DNA of 64,000 bases from Pseudonocardia thermophila (GCF_900142365.1 NZ_FRAP01000006.1:124001-188000); one strand, 5' to 3'; positions 8,857 through 20,280 are shown, counted from the stretch's first letter. A program made the numbers and translations. The notes: generated by a model from the letters alone, not told the origin.

Positions 8857-10296
8857 GTGAGGACCGGGACCTCCATCGGACTGCGCTCGGACCGGGGGCC
8901 GGTGCTCCTGGCGGCCATGCTCGCCACGGCGCTCATCGCGATCGACTCCACGATCATCTCGACCGCGGTGCCCTCGATCGTCGCCGACATCGGCGGGTTC
9001 ACCGAGTTCCCCTGGCTGTTCTCGTGCTACCTGCTCGCGCAGGCGGTCACCGTGCCGGTGTACGGCAAGCTCGCCGACCTGTTCGGGCGCAGGCCGGTCC
9101 TGCTGATCGGCATCGGGGTGTTCCTCGTCGGCTCGGTGCTGTGCGGACTGGCCTGGGCGATGCCGGTGCTGATCGCCGCGCGGGTGGTGCAGGGTCTAGG
9201 CGCCGGGGCGATCCAGCCGATGGCGGTCACGATCGTCGGGGACCTGTACACGACCGCCGAGCGGGCCCGCGTGCAGGGCTACATCGCGAGTGTGTGGGCG
9301 ATGTCGTCGGTGGTCGGTCCGACGCTCGGCGGCCTGCTGTCGGAGTACGCCTCGTGGCGGTGGATCTTCCTGATCAACGTGCCGCTGTGCTTGATCACGG
9401 CGGCGCTGGTCGTGAAGAAGTTCGCCGAGCGCGTGCAGCGGGGGCGGCCGCGGATCGACGTCCGCGGATCGGTGCTGCTCACCGCGGGGCTGACGCTGGC
9501 GCTGCTGGCGATCCTGGAGGGTGGGCAGGCCTGGGCGTGGCTCTCCCCCGCCGGGATCGCGATCACCGGCGGCGCCGTCGTGCTGCTCACGGTGTTCGTG
9601 CTGGTGGAGCGCAAGGCCGCGGAACCGGTGCTGCCGCTGTGGGTGTTCAAGCGGCGGCTGCTCGTCGTCAGCGGGATCATCGCCGTCGGCGCCGGGGCCA
9701 TCTGGCTCGGGCTCTCCTCGTACGTCCCCACCTACGTGCAGGTGGTGCTCGGGCACGGCCCGCTCGTGGCGGGCCTGGCGGTCGGTGCGCTGCTGCTGGG
9801 CTGGCCGGCCGCTGCGTCGCAGTCCGGGCGGATCTTCCTGCGCTTCGGCTTCCGGGTCTGCGTGGTGCTCGGCACCTCGCTCGCCGTGATCGGCTCGGCG
9901 TTCCTGCTCACCCTCGACGAGGAGACCCCGGTGCTCCTCGTCGCCGCCTTCTGCGCGTTCATCGGGCTCGGCATGGGGTTCACCGTGGCCCCGACCGTGA
10001 TCGCGTCGCAGTCGAGCGTCGGCTGGTCCGAGCGCGGTGTCGTCACCGCCGCCAACATGTTCCTGCGCTCCACCGGCAGCGCGGTGGGTGTCGCCGTGTT
10101 CGGCGCGATCGCCAACGCCACGGTCGGTTCCCGGATCAGCGAGGTCGCCGGGACCGCCGTCGACCCGGACCTGCTCAGCGTCGCGATGGTCCGCATCGCC
10201 GCGGTGATGGTGCTCCTCGCGGTCGTCATGCTGGTCGCGGCGACGCGGATCCCGGCGCGGATCGTCGAACAGCCCCGCACCCCGGACGGCGTGTGA
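8857..10296 (+). CDS. DHA2-type MFS multidrug exporter
   Basis: A 479-residue protein with about 14 hydrophobic helices. MFS signatures are KLADLFGRRPVLLIG (loop 2-3, about 68), the antiporter motif C region GPTLGGLLSEYASWRWIF (about 152) and an intact D in IAIDSTIISTAVPSI of helix 1. These are typical of proton-driven drug/H+ antiporters of the DHA2 family in the inner membrane. GTG 8857 is chosen because membrane helix 1 begins about 18 residues later; earlier in-frame starts (GTG 8707, ATG 8779) add a basic, non-conserved stretch. There is no adjacent TetR or MarR regulator. Confidence 0.85.
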   Translation: MRTGTSIGLRSDRGPVLLAAMLATALIAIDSTIISTAVPSIVADIGGFTEFPWLFSCYLLAQAVTVPVYGKLADLFGRRPVLLIGIGVFLVGSVLCGLAWAMPVLIAARVVQGLGAGAIQPMAVTIVGDLYTTAERARVQGYIASVWAMSSVVGPTLGGLLSEYASWRWIFLINVPLCLITAALVVKKFAERVQRGRPRIDVRGSVLLTAGLTLALLAILEGGQAWAWLSPAGIAITGGAVVLLTVFVLVERKAAEPVLPLWVFKRRLLVVSGIIAVGAGAIWLGLSSYVPTYVQVVLGHGPLVAGLAVGALLLGWPAAASQSGRIFLRFGFRVCVVLGTSLAVIGSAFLLTLDEETPVLLVAAFCAFIGLGMGFTVAPTVIASQSSVGWSERGVVTAANMFLRSTGSAVGVAVFGAIANATVGSRISEVAGTAVDPDLLSVAMVRIAAVMVLLAVVMLVAATRIPARIVEQPRTPDGV

Positions 10297-10360
10297 AGGT
10301 CTCGTGGAGGTTCGCCCCGATCGGTGCCGGGCCGGGAGCGGGCCACGTAGCGTCACGGGC

Positions 10361-11347
10361 GTGACCGACGTGGCCGAGGTGACCGCGCCGACCGAGCGCC
10401 CCCTGCGCCGACGGCCACGGTTCGGTCTCGCGGTCGTGTGGACGGTCGCGCTGGCCGTCGTCGTGCTTCCTGATCTGTTCGGCAGCCTGGACAGCTACGC
10501 ACCGTTCACGCAGGTCGTGGCGTTCCGGCCGTGGCTGGCGGCCGCGACGGCCGGGCTCGCGGTGCTGCTCGGCGTGATCACGGTGTTCCGCCGCAGGGCA
10601 TGGCCGGTGCTCGTCGGCACGCTCGTCGTGGCCCTCACCGCCGGGTTCGGCGTGCTGCCGCGGGCGATCGCCGGACCGGTCGCGACCGAGGGCCGGCCGC
10701 TCACCGTGATGGCTGCGAACGTGCTGCGCGGCAACGCCGATCCGCAGGCGCTCGCCGCCGCGATCCGCGAGACCGGCCCGGACGTCGTCGCGCTGCCGGA
10801 GGCGGGCGAGCGCTTCGGCCGGCGCATCCGCCCGCTGGTGGCGCCGCTGGGCTACCGCGTGATCGAGTCCGCCGGGACGGTCGGGGTGCTGGTGCACGAG
10901 CGGCTCGGCGACGTCGCCGTCGCGGTGGGCGACGAGGCCGGGCTGGAGCGGCCCGTGGCCCTCTCCGGGGCGGGGCTCGGCGACGTCACCGTCGTCGCGT
11001 ACCACGCGGCGTCCCCGGTGCGGGGGCGGATGGCGGCGTGGCGAGCCGATCTCGCGATGCTGTCGCGCTGGTGCGGCGGCGAGGGGCGCGCCGTCGTCCT
11101 GGGCGACCTGAACGCCACCCTCGACCACTCGGCGCTGCGCGCGGGTGCCGCGGGCTGCACGGACGCTGCGGCGGCCCTGGGGGCAGGGCTCGTCCCGACG
11201 TGGGGGCCGAGCGCCGCCGCCCGGGCCCTCGGCCCGCAGATCGACCACGTCCTCGCGACCGCCGGCATCGACCCGGCCGCGTTCGAGGTGCGCGATCTAG
11301 CGGGCAGCGATCACCGCATCGTGGTGGCGCGGCTGCTGGTCCGCTGA
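10361..11347 (+). CDS. Membrane-anchored endonuclease/exonuclease/phosphatase (EEP) family protein
   Basis: A 328-residue protein with three N-terminal membrane helices (about 22-112) and an EEP catalytic domain from about 118. Catalytic landmarks are the asparagine in MAANVLRGN, the glutamate in ALPEAG, GDLNAT and GSDHRIVVARL at the C terminus. The domain should face outside the membrane and may cleave a phosphodiester in lipid, nucleic acid or cell-wall material. GTG 10361 lies 65 bp after the MFS stop, so the two may form an operon. The substrate is unknown. Confidence 0.8.
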   Translation: MTDVAEVTAPTERPLRRRPRFGLAVVWTVALAVVVLPDLFGSLDSYAPFTQVVAFRPWLAAATAGLAVLLGVITVFRRRAWPVLVGTLVVALTAGFGVLPRAIAGPVATEGRPLTVMAANVLRGNADPQALAAAIRETGPDVVALPEAGERFGRRIRPLVAPLGYRVIESAGTVGVLVHERLGDVAVAVGDEAGLERPVALSGAGLGDVTVVAYHAASPVRGRMAAWRADLAMLSRWCGGEGRAVVLGDLNATLDHSALRAGAAGCTDAAAALGAGLVPTWGPSAAARALGPQIDHVLATAGIDPAAFEVRDLAGSDHRIVVARLLVR

Positions 11348-11370
11348 TCGGGCGGCCCGCCTCCCGAACG

Positions 11371-11736
11371 CTAGAGCCGTCCCCACCGGCCAAGCATGAT
11401 CACGACCGCAACGATCCCCAGAAGGAGGCCGATCAAGCCCGGTTTCTGACCGCTTCGGCCCTCCTTGCGGGACTGCGCCTCGCCGATCAGCCCGGCCACG
11501 ATCGCGACCGGCCCCAGGAGGATCGGCAGGATCACCATCGCCAACAACCCGCTGGCCAGAGCGATGTACGCCGCGACGTTGACGGCTGGCTCCGGCGCTG
11601 CCGGCGCAGGGACGGGCGGTGGCGCCCAGCGCTGCTGCGGAACAACGGCGAACGGGACGGTGGGGAGATCTTCCGGCCTGCGGGCCCGGTGAGGGACCGA
11701 GCTTTCGTAGCCCGAGCCGGAGGAAGCGGGAGGCAT
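11371..11736 (-). CDS. DUF4190-like small membrane protein
   Basis: A 121-residue protein with a proline-rich, disordered N terminus (about 1-50) and two hydrophobic helices (about 55-83 and 101-116) separated by GEAQSRKEGRSGQKPG. This is the layout of DUF4190 proteins common in actinobacteria. Function is unknown. It converges on the EEP gene, ending 24 bp away. Confidence 0.65.
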   Translation of the reverse strand: MPPASSGSGYESSVPHRARRPEDLPTVPFAVVPQQRWAPPPVPAPAAPEPAVNVAAYIALASGLLAMVILPILLGPVAIVAGLIGEAQSRKEGRSGQKPGLIGLLLGIVAVVIMLGRWGRL

Positions 11737-11793
11737 GCCCGGTACGTCTGGTTGAACCGCGAGGTCGTTACGGGCGGACGAGGGCCGCTGCCG

Positions 11794-12660
11794 TCAGTGC
11801 CGCCCGGACTCCACCGCGGTACGCGACCGCGCCGGATCCGCGACCAGCGAGCCGAGCAGGGCGAGCCGGTCGGCGTCCGCCGTCCCCGGCTCGGCGTGGT
11901 GGGCGATGATCTCGATGCCGTCGGTCCCGTCGACCTGCAGCTTGGCCATCCACAGCCGCATCTCCCCGACCTGTGGATGGACGACCCGGACGCTCTTGCT
12001 CTGCGGCTGCCGCACGTCGTGGCGGGCCCAGGACCGGCGGAACTCCTCGCTCGCCAGCGAGAGCTCGCCGACGAGCTGCACGGCGCGCGGATCGTCGACG
12101 TCGGGCCCGAGCTTGTTGCGGTAGGTCGCGACCAGGTGGGGTGCGCAGTGCACCCAGTCCGGGTAGAGGGCGTGCTGGGCGGGGTCGAGGAAGAGCGAGC
12201 GCATCCGGTTCTCGCCGACCCGCATGGCCGGGTCGAGCGCGGTCGCGAGCGCGTTGGCGGCGAGCACGTCGAGGTGGGTGTCCACCGCGATCGCGGGCAC
12301 GCCGATCACCTCCAGCAGCTGCGCGGTCTGCGGCGGCACGACCGGGCGACGTGGGCGGCGCCGCCGGGCGCGCGGCCGCGACGCAGCCAGCTCGTGCAGA
12401 TAGGCGGTGGCGGTGTCGTCGAGCCGCAGCACGCGGGCGAGCGCGTCCAGGACCTGCGGCGACGGGTTGCGGTCGCGGCCCTGTTCGAGCCGAAGGTAGT
12501 ACTCGGCGCTGATGCCGGCGAGCATGGCCACCTCCTCGCGGCGCAGCCCCGGCACCCGGCGGACGCCGTGCACCGGCAGGCCGACGCTCTCCGGCGTCAC
12601 CAGCTCCCGGCGGGCCCGCAGATACGCCCCGAGCCGGTTCTCCTCGCGCACGACCACCAC
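11794..12660 (-). CDS. XRE family regulator with MmyB-like ligand-binding domain
   Basis: A 288-residue regulator. The helix-turn-helix is at about 30-65 (GLRREEVAMLAGISAEYYLRLEQGRDRNPS). From about 105 comes the MmyB-type domain (AIAVDTHLDVLAANALATAL ... RSLFLDP), which is thought to bind a small hydrophobic ligand. Such genes are usually divergent from an oxidoreductase gene that they control; here the aldo/keto reductase starts 94 bp away. GTG 12660 gives the usual short N terminus before NRLGAYLRARRELV; GTG 12651 is also possible. Confidence 0.87.
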   Translation of the reverse strand: MVVVREENRLGAYLRARRELVTPESVGLPVHGVRRVPGLRREEVAMLAGISAEYYLRLEQGRDRNPSPQVLDALARVLRLDDTATAYLHELAASRPRARRRRPRRPVVPPQTAQLLEVIGVPAIAVDTHLDVLAANALATALDPAMRVGENRMRSLFLDPAQHALYPDWVHCAPHLVATYRNKLGPDVDDPRAVQLVGELSLASEEFRRSWARHDVRQPQSKSVRVVHPQVGEMRLWMAKLQVDGTDGIEIIAHHAEPGTADADRLALLGSLVADPARSRTAVESGRH

Positions 12661-12754
12661 GGTAAACCGCGGCAGCGCGGGTGTTCCTGTCCCTGCGAGT
12701 ACCAGTGACGCCGGGGACCTGGGTAGGCGCTCGGGCGCCGCGCACAGTGGCGGC

Positions 12755-13627
12755 ATGGGCACGTCGACCACCACCCTCCCCGGCGGCACGTGGACGCTGG
12801 GCGACCTGGCCGTCACCCGCTTCGGGTACGGCGCGATGCAGCTCGCGGGCCCGGGCGTCATGGGCCCGCCCGCCGACCGCGACGGCGCCCTCGCGGTCCT
12901 GCGCGAGGTCGCCGACCTGGGCATCACCCACATCGACACGGCCGACGCCTACGGCCCGGTGATCACCAACGAGCTGATCCGCGCGGCCCTGCACCCTTAC
13001 CCGCAGGGCCTGGTCATCGCGACGAAGGTCGGCGCGGTCCGCGACGCGCAGGGCGGCTGGCCGGTCGCGCGGCGCCCCGAGGACGTGCGCAAGGCCGTGC
13101 ACGACAACCTCGACCACCTCGGACTCGACGTGCTCGACCTGGTCAACCTCCGGGTCGGCGACGTCGCCGGGCGCAGGGAGGAGCCGATCGCCGAGGCGTT
13201 CGAGACGCTGGCCGAGCTCCAGCAGCACGGGCTCATCCGGCATCTCGGGATGAGCAACGCGACCCCGGCGCAGATCGCCGAGGCGCAGTCGATCGCGCCG
13301 ATCGTGTGCGTGCAGAACCACTACAACCTCGCCCACCGCGAGGACGACGAGCTGATCGACCGGCTCGCCGAGCAGGGGATCGCCTACGTGCCGTACTTCC
13401 CGCTCGGCGGGTTCACACCGCTGCAGTCCGCGACGCTCGAGGCCGTGGCTGCGCGGCTCGGGGCGGCACCGATGGGGGTCGCGCTCGCGTGGCTGCTGCA
13501 GCGGTCGCCGAACATCCTGCTGATCCCCGGCACGTCGTCGGTGGCGCACCTGCGGGAGAACATCGCCGGCGCCGGCCTCACCCTCTCCCCGGACGACCTG
13601 GCGGAGCTGGACACGATCGGCCGCTGA
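12755..13627 (+). CDS. Aldo/keto reductase family oxidoreductase
   Basis: A 290-residue TIM-barrel protein. The catalytic tetrad is recognisable: Asp and Tyr in HIDTADAYG (about 53-61), Lys in VIATKVG (about 84), and the histidine position occupied by asparagine in LVNLRV, as seen in a subset of bacterial members. The C-terminal part (LLIPGTSSVAHLRENIAG) binds NADP(H). It should reduce aldehydes or ketones in the cytoplasm, and the substrate is unknown. The divergent XRE/MmyB regulator probably controls it from the 94-bp shared intergenic region. Confidence 0.88.
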   Translation: MGTSTTTLPGGTWTLGDLAVTRFGYGAMQLAGPGVMGPPADRDGALAVLREVADLGITHIDTADAYGPVITNELIRAALHPYPQGLVIATKVGAVRDAQGGWPVARRPEDVRKAVHDNLDHLGLDVLDLVNLRVGDVAGRREEPIAEAFETLAELQQHGLIRHLGMSNATPAQIAEAQSIAPIVCVQNHYNLAHREDDELIDRLAEQGIAYVPYFPLGGFTPLQSATLEAVAARLGAAPMGVALAWLLQRSPNILLIPGTSSVAHLRENIAGAGLTLSPDDLAELDTIGR

Positions 13628-13644
13628 GCTCCCCGGGCTCCTCC

Positions 13645-13709
13645 GCGTCGAGAACGAGGTCGTGGTCGAGCGAATCGATTCGAATTCGCCACGACTTCAT
13701 TCTCGACGC
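13645..13709. repeat. 65-nt palindromic repeat, copy 1
   Basis: An inverted repeat with 21-nt outer arms (19 of 21 paired, GCGTCGAGAA at the left end) around a centre containing ATCGAT. It lies between the convergent aldo/keto reductase and PanE-like genes. An element of identical length, with the same ends and the same central ATCGAT at the same offset, is at 52312-52376. Confidence 0.75.
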
Positions 13710-13736
13710 AACCGGCCTCCGCAGACCTGAGCGCGA

Positions 13737-14699
13737 TCAGGAGGCCACCGCGCGGGCGGCCGCGGCGAGCAGGTCCGCCGCGCGGCGGGTGCCCGGCGGT
13801 TCGCCGGCCGCGGCCATCTCGGTCACGGTCGCCAGCAGCACCGCGTTCACCGGTGTGGGCACACCGTGCCGGGCGCCGAGGCGGACGATCTCGCCGTTGA
13901 GGTGGTCGACCTCCACCGAACCGGAGCCGCGGCGGAGGCTCTGCCGGGTCGAGCTGCCCTCGCGCTCGCGCCCGCCTACCGGCACGATCCGCAGGTCCCC
14001 GCGGTGCTGTTCGTCCTCGGCCCGGCTCACGATCGGGATCCCGGCAGCCGCGATCACCTGTTCTCCCTCCCGGCACGCCGCACGCAGCAGCTCGCGCAGA
14101 TCGGGATCGTCGGGAGCGCAGGCCGCGTCAGCGGCGTTGGTGAGGTTGCGGATGAGCTTCCGGTACTTCCACCGCATCACGTCCGGCACGGCCCGGCTGC
14201 GGAACCCGGCCGCCCGCAGGTCGGCAGCGATCTGCTCGGCCCGCGCGTCGACTCCCTCCGGCCAGCGGCCCACGTCGAGCAGACCCGGCGCCGGGGTGAA
14301 CGCGTCCACCACCACGCCCGGCTCGACGATCTCCCCGGGCAGCACCACGCACACGCCGTAGACGGCGGTGAACCCGGCCTCGTGCGCCCACCGCTCGTTG
14401 GCGACGCCGTTCTGCGCGCACACCACCGGCACGTCCCGCGGCACGCCGGCGAGCGCGCCCGCGGTGTCCTGCGACTTCACGCACACCAGCGCGACGTCAC
14501 CGGGCCGCCAGTCCGCGGCCGCCGCGGCCGGGACCGGGATCGCGCGGGACCGACCCGGCTCCTCCAGCCGCAGGCCGCGCGCGACCAGCGCCTCCAGGTG
14601 CGCGCCGCGCGCGACCAGCAGCACGTCGAAGCCCGCTTCGAACAGCCGGCCGCCGATCGTGGCACCGACCCCGCCGGCGCCCACGACGACGTACCTCAC
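13737..14699 (-). CDS. 2-dehydropantoate 2-reductase (ApbA/PanE) family protein
   Basis: A 320-residue protein with an N-terminal Rossmann fold ([19 protein letters not shown]) and the family's C-terminal helical domain ([13 protein letters not shown] at about 165, with the conserved lysine, and [16 protein letters not shown] at about 250). PanE reduces ketopantoate with NADPH in pantothenate synthesis; many actinobacterial paralogues act on other 2-oxo acids. Its GTG start overlaps the asd stop (GTGA), so it is the third gene of a lysC-asd operon. This placement suggests coupled expression but not necessarily a role in the aspartate pathway. Confidence 0.82.
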   Translation of the reverse strand: MRYVVVGAGGVGATIGGRLFEAGFDVLLVARGAHLEALVARGLRLEEPGRSRAIPVPAAAAADWRPGDVALVCVKSQDTAGALAGVPRDVPVVCAQNGVANERWAHEAGFTAVYGVCVVLPGEIVEPGVVVDAFTPAPGLLDVGRWPEGVDARAEQIAADLRAAGFRSRAVPDVMRWKYRKLIRNLTNAADAACAPDDPDLRELLRAACREGEQVIAAAGIPIVSRAEDEQHRGDLRIVPVGGREREGSSTRQSLRRGSGSVEVDHLNGEIVRLGARHGVPTPVNAVLLATVTEMAAAGEPPGTRRAADLLAAAARAVAS

Positions 14700-15763
14700 A
14701 GCGTCCGCGCGACTTCCTCGGCGATCTCGTACGTGTTCAGCGCGGCACCCTTGCGCAGGTTGTCGCCGCACAGGAACAGGTCGAGGGTGCGCGGGAAGTC
14801 CAGCGCCTGCCGGATCCGGCCCACCCACGTCGGGTCACCGCCCACCGCGTCGGCCGGGGTCGGCCACTCCCCCGCGGCCGGGTCGTCGCGCAGCACGATC
14901 GTCGGCTGCGCGGCGAGCACCTTGTGCGCGGCCTCGACGGTGACCTCGCGCTGGAACGTGGCGTGCACGGCCAGCGAGTGCGTGGTGACGACCGGGACGC
15001 GCACGCAGGTCGCGGACACCTTCAGGTCCGGGATGCCGAGGATCTTGCGGGACTCGTTGCGGACCTTCAGCTCCTCCGACGACCAGCCGTCGTCCTTGAG
15101 CGAGCCCGCCCACGGCACGACGTTGAGCGCCAGCGGCGCCGGGAACGGCGAGTCGGCCGGATCGAGCCCGGCCTCGGCGAGCGCCTCGGCGACGTCGCCG
15201 CCGCGGTTGCCCACCTGCTTGCCGGCGACGGCGGCGAGCTCGGCGTAAAGCCGGTCGACGCCGCCCTGCCCGGCCCCGGACGCGGCCTGGTACGACGCCA
15301 CGACCAGCGCCTCCAGGCCGAACTCGCGGTGCAGCGCGCCCATCGCGGCCATCATCGACAGCGTCGTGCAGTTGGGGTTCGCGATGATCCCCTTGGGTCG
15401 CTCGGTGACCTTCTCCGCGTTGACCTCGGGCACCACCAGCGGCACGTCCGGGTCCATGCGGAACGCGCCCGAGTTGTCGACGGCGACGGCGCCGCGCGCG
15501 GCCGCGATCGGCGCCCATTCGGCGCTGACCTCGTCGGGCACGTCGAACATCGCGATGTCGACGCCGTCGAAGACCTCCGGCGCCAGCGCCCGCACCGTGA
15601 TGTCCTGACCGCGGACCTGCAGCACCTTGCCCGCCGAGCGGGGCGAGGCGATGAGCCGGATGTCCGACCACGGCACCGACTCGCGCCCGTTGATGATGTC
15701 GATCATCGTGGTGCCGACGGCACCGGTGGCCCCGACGATCGCCAGTACCGGCCCGGCGCTCAT
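14696..15763 (-). CDS. asd: Aspartate-semialdehyde dehydrogenase
   Basis: A 355-residue cytoplasmic enzyme that reduces aspartyl phosphate to aspartate semialdehyde with NADPH, the second step toward lysine, diaminopimelate, threonine and methionine. Visible are the NADP-binding [10 protein letters not shown], the catalytic cysteine in [10 protein letters not shown] (about 131), the substrate-binding SYQAASGAG and the histidine in [13 protein letters not shown]. Its ATG overlaps the lysC stop by ATGA. The order lysC-asd is conserved in actinobacteria. Confidence 0.96.
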   Translation of the reverse strand: MSAGPVLAIVGATGAVGTTMIDIINGRESVPWSDIRLIASPRSAGKVLQVRGQDITVRALAPEVFDGVDIAMFDVPDEVSAEWAPIAAARGAVAVDNSGAFRMDPDVPLVVPEVNAEKVTERPKGIIANPNCTTLSMMAAMGALHREFGLEALVVASYQAASGAGQGGVDRLYAELAAVAGKQVGNRGGDVAEALAEAGLDPADSPFPAPLALNVVPWAGSLKDDGWSSEELKVRNESRKILGIPDLKVSATCVRVPVVTTHSLAVHATFQREVTVEAAHKVLAAQPTIVLRDDPAAGEWPTPADAVGGDPTWVGRIRQALDFPRTLDLFLCGDNLRKGAALNTYEIAEEVARTL

Positions 15764-17025
15764 CGCCCGGTCCCCGCGTGCACGACGGCCGGCTCGTCGC
15801 CGCCCAGCTCGAACGCGTCGTGCAGCGCCTTCACCGCGGTGTCGAGCTGCTCGACCCGGCAGATCACCGAGATGCGGATCTCCGAGGTGTTCATCGTCTC
15901 GATGTTGATCCCGGCGTTGGAGAGCGCCTCGCAGAAAGTCGCGGTGACCCCGGGGTGGTTGCGCATCCCGGCGCCGACCAGCGAGACCTTGCCGACCTGG
16001 TCGTCGTGGATGACCTCGCCGAACCCGATCTCCGGCTGCACCGCCTCGAGCGCCGCCACCGCCTTCGGGCCGTCGACCTTGGGCAGCGTGAACGTGATGT
16101 CGGTGCGCCGCTCCGAGCTGCGGCTGACGTTCTGCAGCACCATGTCGATGTTGATCTCGGCGTCGGCCAGCGTGCGGAAGATGCGCGCCGCCATACCCGG
16201 GGTGTCCGGGACGTCGGTGACGGTGATCTTCGCCTCGGACCGGTCGTGCGCGACCCCGGTGATGATCGCGTTCTCCAAGGGGATCTCCTCGATCGAGCCG
16301 GTGACGAGCGAACCCGGCTTGTCGGTGTACGAGCTGCGCACGCGCAGCGGGACGTTGTAGCGGCGGGCGTACTCGACGGCGCGCAGGTGCAGGATCTTCG
16401 CCCCGCACGCGGCCATCTCGAGCATCTCCTCGTAGGTGATCGTGTCGAGCAGCTGCGCGTCGGGCACGATCCGCGGGTCCGCCGTGTAGACGCCGTCGAC
16501 GTCGGAGTAGATCTCGCAGACGTCGGCCTCCAGCGCGGCGGCGAGCGCGACCGCGGTGGTGTCGGAGCCGCCGCGGCCGAGCGTGGTCACGTCCTTGGTG
16601 TCCTGCGAGACGCCCTGGAACCCGGCGACCAGCACGATCGAGCCCTCGTCGAGGGCGTCGCGCAGCCGGTGCGGGTTGACCTGCACGATCCGCGCGTCGC
16701 CGTGCTTGCCGGTGGTGACCATCCCGGCCTGGGAGCCGGTGAACGAGCGCGCCTCCACGCCGAGGGCGTGGATGGCCATGGCCAGCAGCGCGTTCGAGAT
16801 CCGCTCCCCCGCGGTGAGGAGCATGTCCAGCTCGCGCGGCGGCGGGGACGGGGAGACCTGCTCGGCGAGATCGATCAAGTCGTCCGTGGTGTCGCCCATC
16901 GCGGAGGCGACCACGACGACGTCGTGGCCCTCTTTGTGCGTGCGGACGATCCGTTCGGCGACCTTCTTGATGCGATCCGCATCCGAGACCGATGATCCGC
17001 CGTACTTCTGCACGACGAGGGCCAC
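15760..17025 (-). CDS. lysC: Aspartate kinase
   Basis: A 421-residue aspartokinase that phosphorylates L-aspartate in the first step of the aspartate family pathway. The kinase domain opens with [16 protein letters not shown] and includes [18 protein letters not shown]. Two C-terminal ACT domains follow (about 265-340 and 345-415), the site where lysine and threonine inhibit enzymes of this class. In corynebacteria an internal start inside lysC makes a separate beta subunit. The corresponding region here ([20 protein letters not shown]) has no obvious ATG, so an internal start is uncertain. GTG 17025 is the family start position. Confidence 0.96.
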   Translation of the reverse strand: MALVVQKYGGSSVSDADRIKKVAERIVRTHKEGHDVVVVASAMGDTTDDLIDLAEQVSPSPPPRELDMLLTAGERISNALLAMAIHALGVEARSFTGSQAGMVTTGKHGDARIVQVNPHRLRDALDEGSIVLVAGFQGVSQDTKDVTTLGRGGSDTTAVALAAALEADVCEIYSDVDGVYTADPRIVPDAQLLDTITYEEMLEMAACGAKILHLRAVEYARRYNVPLRVRSSYTDKPGSLVTGSIEEIPLENAIITGVAHDRSEAKITVTDVPDTPGMAARIFRTLADAEINIDMVLQNVSRSSERRTDITFTLPKVDGPKAVAALEAVQPEIGFGEVIHDDQVGKVSLVGAGMRNHPGVTATFCEALSNAGINIETMNTSEIRISVICRVEQLDTAVKALHDAFELGGDEPAVVHAGTGR

Positions 17026-17196
17026 CGCCGACCTCCTGCACTGGCGCGATGTGGGGTTGTGCGCCGTCGATTACGTGGGCGCCGTGTGAGGCGCTGGTCG
17101 GGTCGTCAGCCTACCCGGGACAGCAGATGGCGCAGTGCGGATTGAGCCAGACCACACGCAGGGCTTCGTCACCCCGCCGACCGCACCCCGACCACC

Positions 17197-17499
17197 TCAG
17201 CCCAGCCGGCGCACCAGCCGCACGACCACCGCCGTGATGAGGAACCAGATCGCGGCGGCGATCCCGTAGTTGAGGATCACCGACAGCTTGGCCTCGCTGT
17301 ACTGGAACAGGTTCGACAGTCCCAGGTCGAACGTGTCCGCCAGCTCCGCGACGGTCTGGGCGAACGTGTTCGCCGGGTTGGCCTCCAGCACGACGAGCAG
17401 GATGTGCACCACGAGCACCGCGACGATCAGCAGGCCGACGATGCGGAGGAGGCCGGCGAACATGTCGATGCCCCGCCTGGCCGTGGTGCCGACTGCCAT
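17197..17499 (-). CDS. Small two-helix membrane protein
   Basis: A 100-residue protein beginning MAVGTTARRGIDMFAGLLR. One helix is at about 17-38 (IVGLLIVAVLVVHILLVVL) and another at about 74-93 (ILNYGIAAAIWFLITAVVV), with a soluble stretch of about 35 residues between. ATG 17499 is preceded by GAGGAGAACG. Similar unnamed proteins are common in actinobacteria. Function is unknown. Confidence 0.72.
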   Translation of the reverse strand: MAVGTTARRGIDMFAGLLRIVGLLIVAVLVVHILLVVLEANPANTFAQTVAELADTFDLGLSNLFQYSEAKLSVILNYGIAAAIWFLITAVVVRLVRRLG

Positions 17500-17649
17500 G
17501 ACGTTCTCCTCGAGGCGCAACGACCTGGTCAGGCCCATCCTGGCATGATCGCGGGACGGACGCCGACCGAAGCCACATCCGCTGATCGGGTGACGTCCGT
17601 GCGGGGGTGGGTTGCGTGGCCGCGCGGGGATGGGTCTACCCTCGGCTCC

Positions 17650-17700
17650 GTGCGCGACATCTGGGGTGCTCTTCTCCTTCGCCGCCGCGGCGGGGTCTGA
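17650..17700 (+). CDS. leuL: Putative leucine leader peptide upstream of leuA
   Basis: A 16-codon ORF, GTG to TGA, encodes MRDIWGALLLRRRGGV and includes three consecutive leucine codons (CTT CTC CTT). Two of these end in T, which is unusual for this genome. It ends 78 nt before leuA. Translational attenuation of leuA by leucine-rich leader peptides has been proposed for other actinobacteria. Leucyl-tRNA shortage would stall ribosomes at the Leu run and change folding downstream (see 17702-17741). The call is by position and codon content; expression is not shown. Confidence 0.6.
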   Translation: MRDIWGALLLRRRGGV

Positions 17701-17701
17701 C

Positions 17702-17741
17702 CGACCGGCCCCTCGTCGCGGGTTCAGGCGTGCGCCGGTCG
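17702..17741 (+). promoter_or_regulatory. Candidate attenuator hairpin of the leuA leader
   Basis: A perfect 8-bp inverted repeat, CGACCGGC (17702-17709) with GCCGGTCG (17734-17741), starts two bases after the leader-peptide stop. A ribosome stalled at the Leu codons or at the stop would affect it differently. A competing self-complementary stretch, CCGCCGCGGCGG, is at 17682-17693 inside the leader peptide. No T tract is present. Confidence 0.45.
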
Positions 17742-17751
17742 AAGTCCCTGA

Positions 17752-19572
<1,821 letters not shown>

Positions 19573-19583
19573 GGGCTTCGTCG

Positions 19584-19631
19584 ACGAACGGCACTTTCGT
19601 GAGCACCATTGCTCACGGGAGTGCCGTTCGT
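19584..19631. repeat. 48-nt palindromic element, copy 1 (terminator-like)
   Basis: Arms of 22 nt (20 paired) begin ACGAACGGCACT and end AGTGCCGTTCGT. It lies 11 bp after leuA and 16 bp before the end of the convergent gene at 19648, so it can act as a bidirectional terminator. A sister copy is at 34928-34974. Confidence 0.7.
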
Positions 19632-19647
19632 TGCTCTCGGGCCGGGG

Positions 19648-20268
19648 TCAGCCCTCAGCCGCCCGTTCCCGGCCCTCGGCGAAGAACGCGGCCAGCACGC
19701 GGTGGTCGGCCACCTGCTCCATCGTGCGCACCGCCCCGAACGGCACGTTCCAGAACTCCCCCTCGCGCGGCGTCCACGGTCCCACGTAGGCGTACGGGTG
19801 CGGGATCGCGCTGTCGCCGGGCGACACGCCGTAGTTGACGCCGTCGAGCGAGATGGCCAGGTCGAAGTGCTCCGGCCACAGCACGGGGCTGATGTCGGGC
19901 GCGAACGTGCGCAGCGCGGAGTCGCCGCGGGCGAACCACTCGGCGATCAGGCCCGCGGCCGCCTCCTCGACGACGAGCTCGTCGTCCGGGCCGAGGTCGG
20001 CGCCGTCGTGGTAGAGCCCCTCGGGTGCGCCGACCTCGACGCCAGCGGCCTCGGCGAGCGCGCGGCAGGTGCCGGCCAGCGGACTGCGCCCGCCGGGCCG
20101 GACCAGGTCGGTGCCCTCCACCCGCAGCGACGAGCGGACGGCGCCGAAGCCGCCGGGGGTGGCCTGCAGCCGGATCGTCCCGACCGCGCGGTACTGCGGG
20201 CCGGCGATCACCAGTTCGGCCACCGCGTGCAGGGACCGGCGAGTGCGTGTGATCCGCGCGTCGTCCAC
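19648..20268 (-). CDS. Conserved hypothetical protein
   Basis: A 206-residue cytoplasmic protein with no recognised domain. It begins MDDARITRTRRSLHAVAELVI and has a strand-rich N-terminal half (YRAVGTIRLQATPGGFGAVR), then PDISPVLWPEHFDLAISLDGVNYGVSPGDS and PYAYVGPWTPREGEFWN. The WPEHFD and GVSPGD segments look conserved in appearance, but no family can be named with confidence. It lies downstream of the XRE/DUF397 pair on the same strand, 12 bp from it, so it may be co-transcribed. Confidence 0.7.
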   Translation of the reverse strand: MDDARITRTRRSLHAVAELVIAGPQYRAVGTIRLQATPGGFGAVRSSLRVEGTDLVRPGGRSPLAGTCRALAEAAGVEVGAPEGLYHDGADLGPDDELVVEEAAAGLIAEWFARGDSALRTFAPDISPVLWPEHFDLAISLDGVNYGVSPGDSAIPHPYAYVGPWTPREGEFWNVPFGAVRTMEQVADHRVLAAFFAEGRERAAEG

Positions 20269-20280
20269 GGGGCGATGGTC

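Noticed and set aside
12661..12754. XRE/MmyB operator in the divergent gap with the aldo/keto reductase.
   Set aside because: A site probably exists, but the best candidate (TACC ... GGTA halves) is too imperfect to report as a feature.
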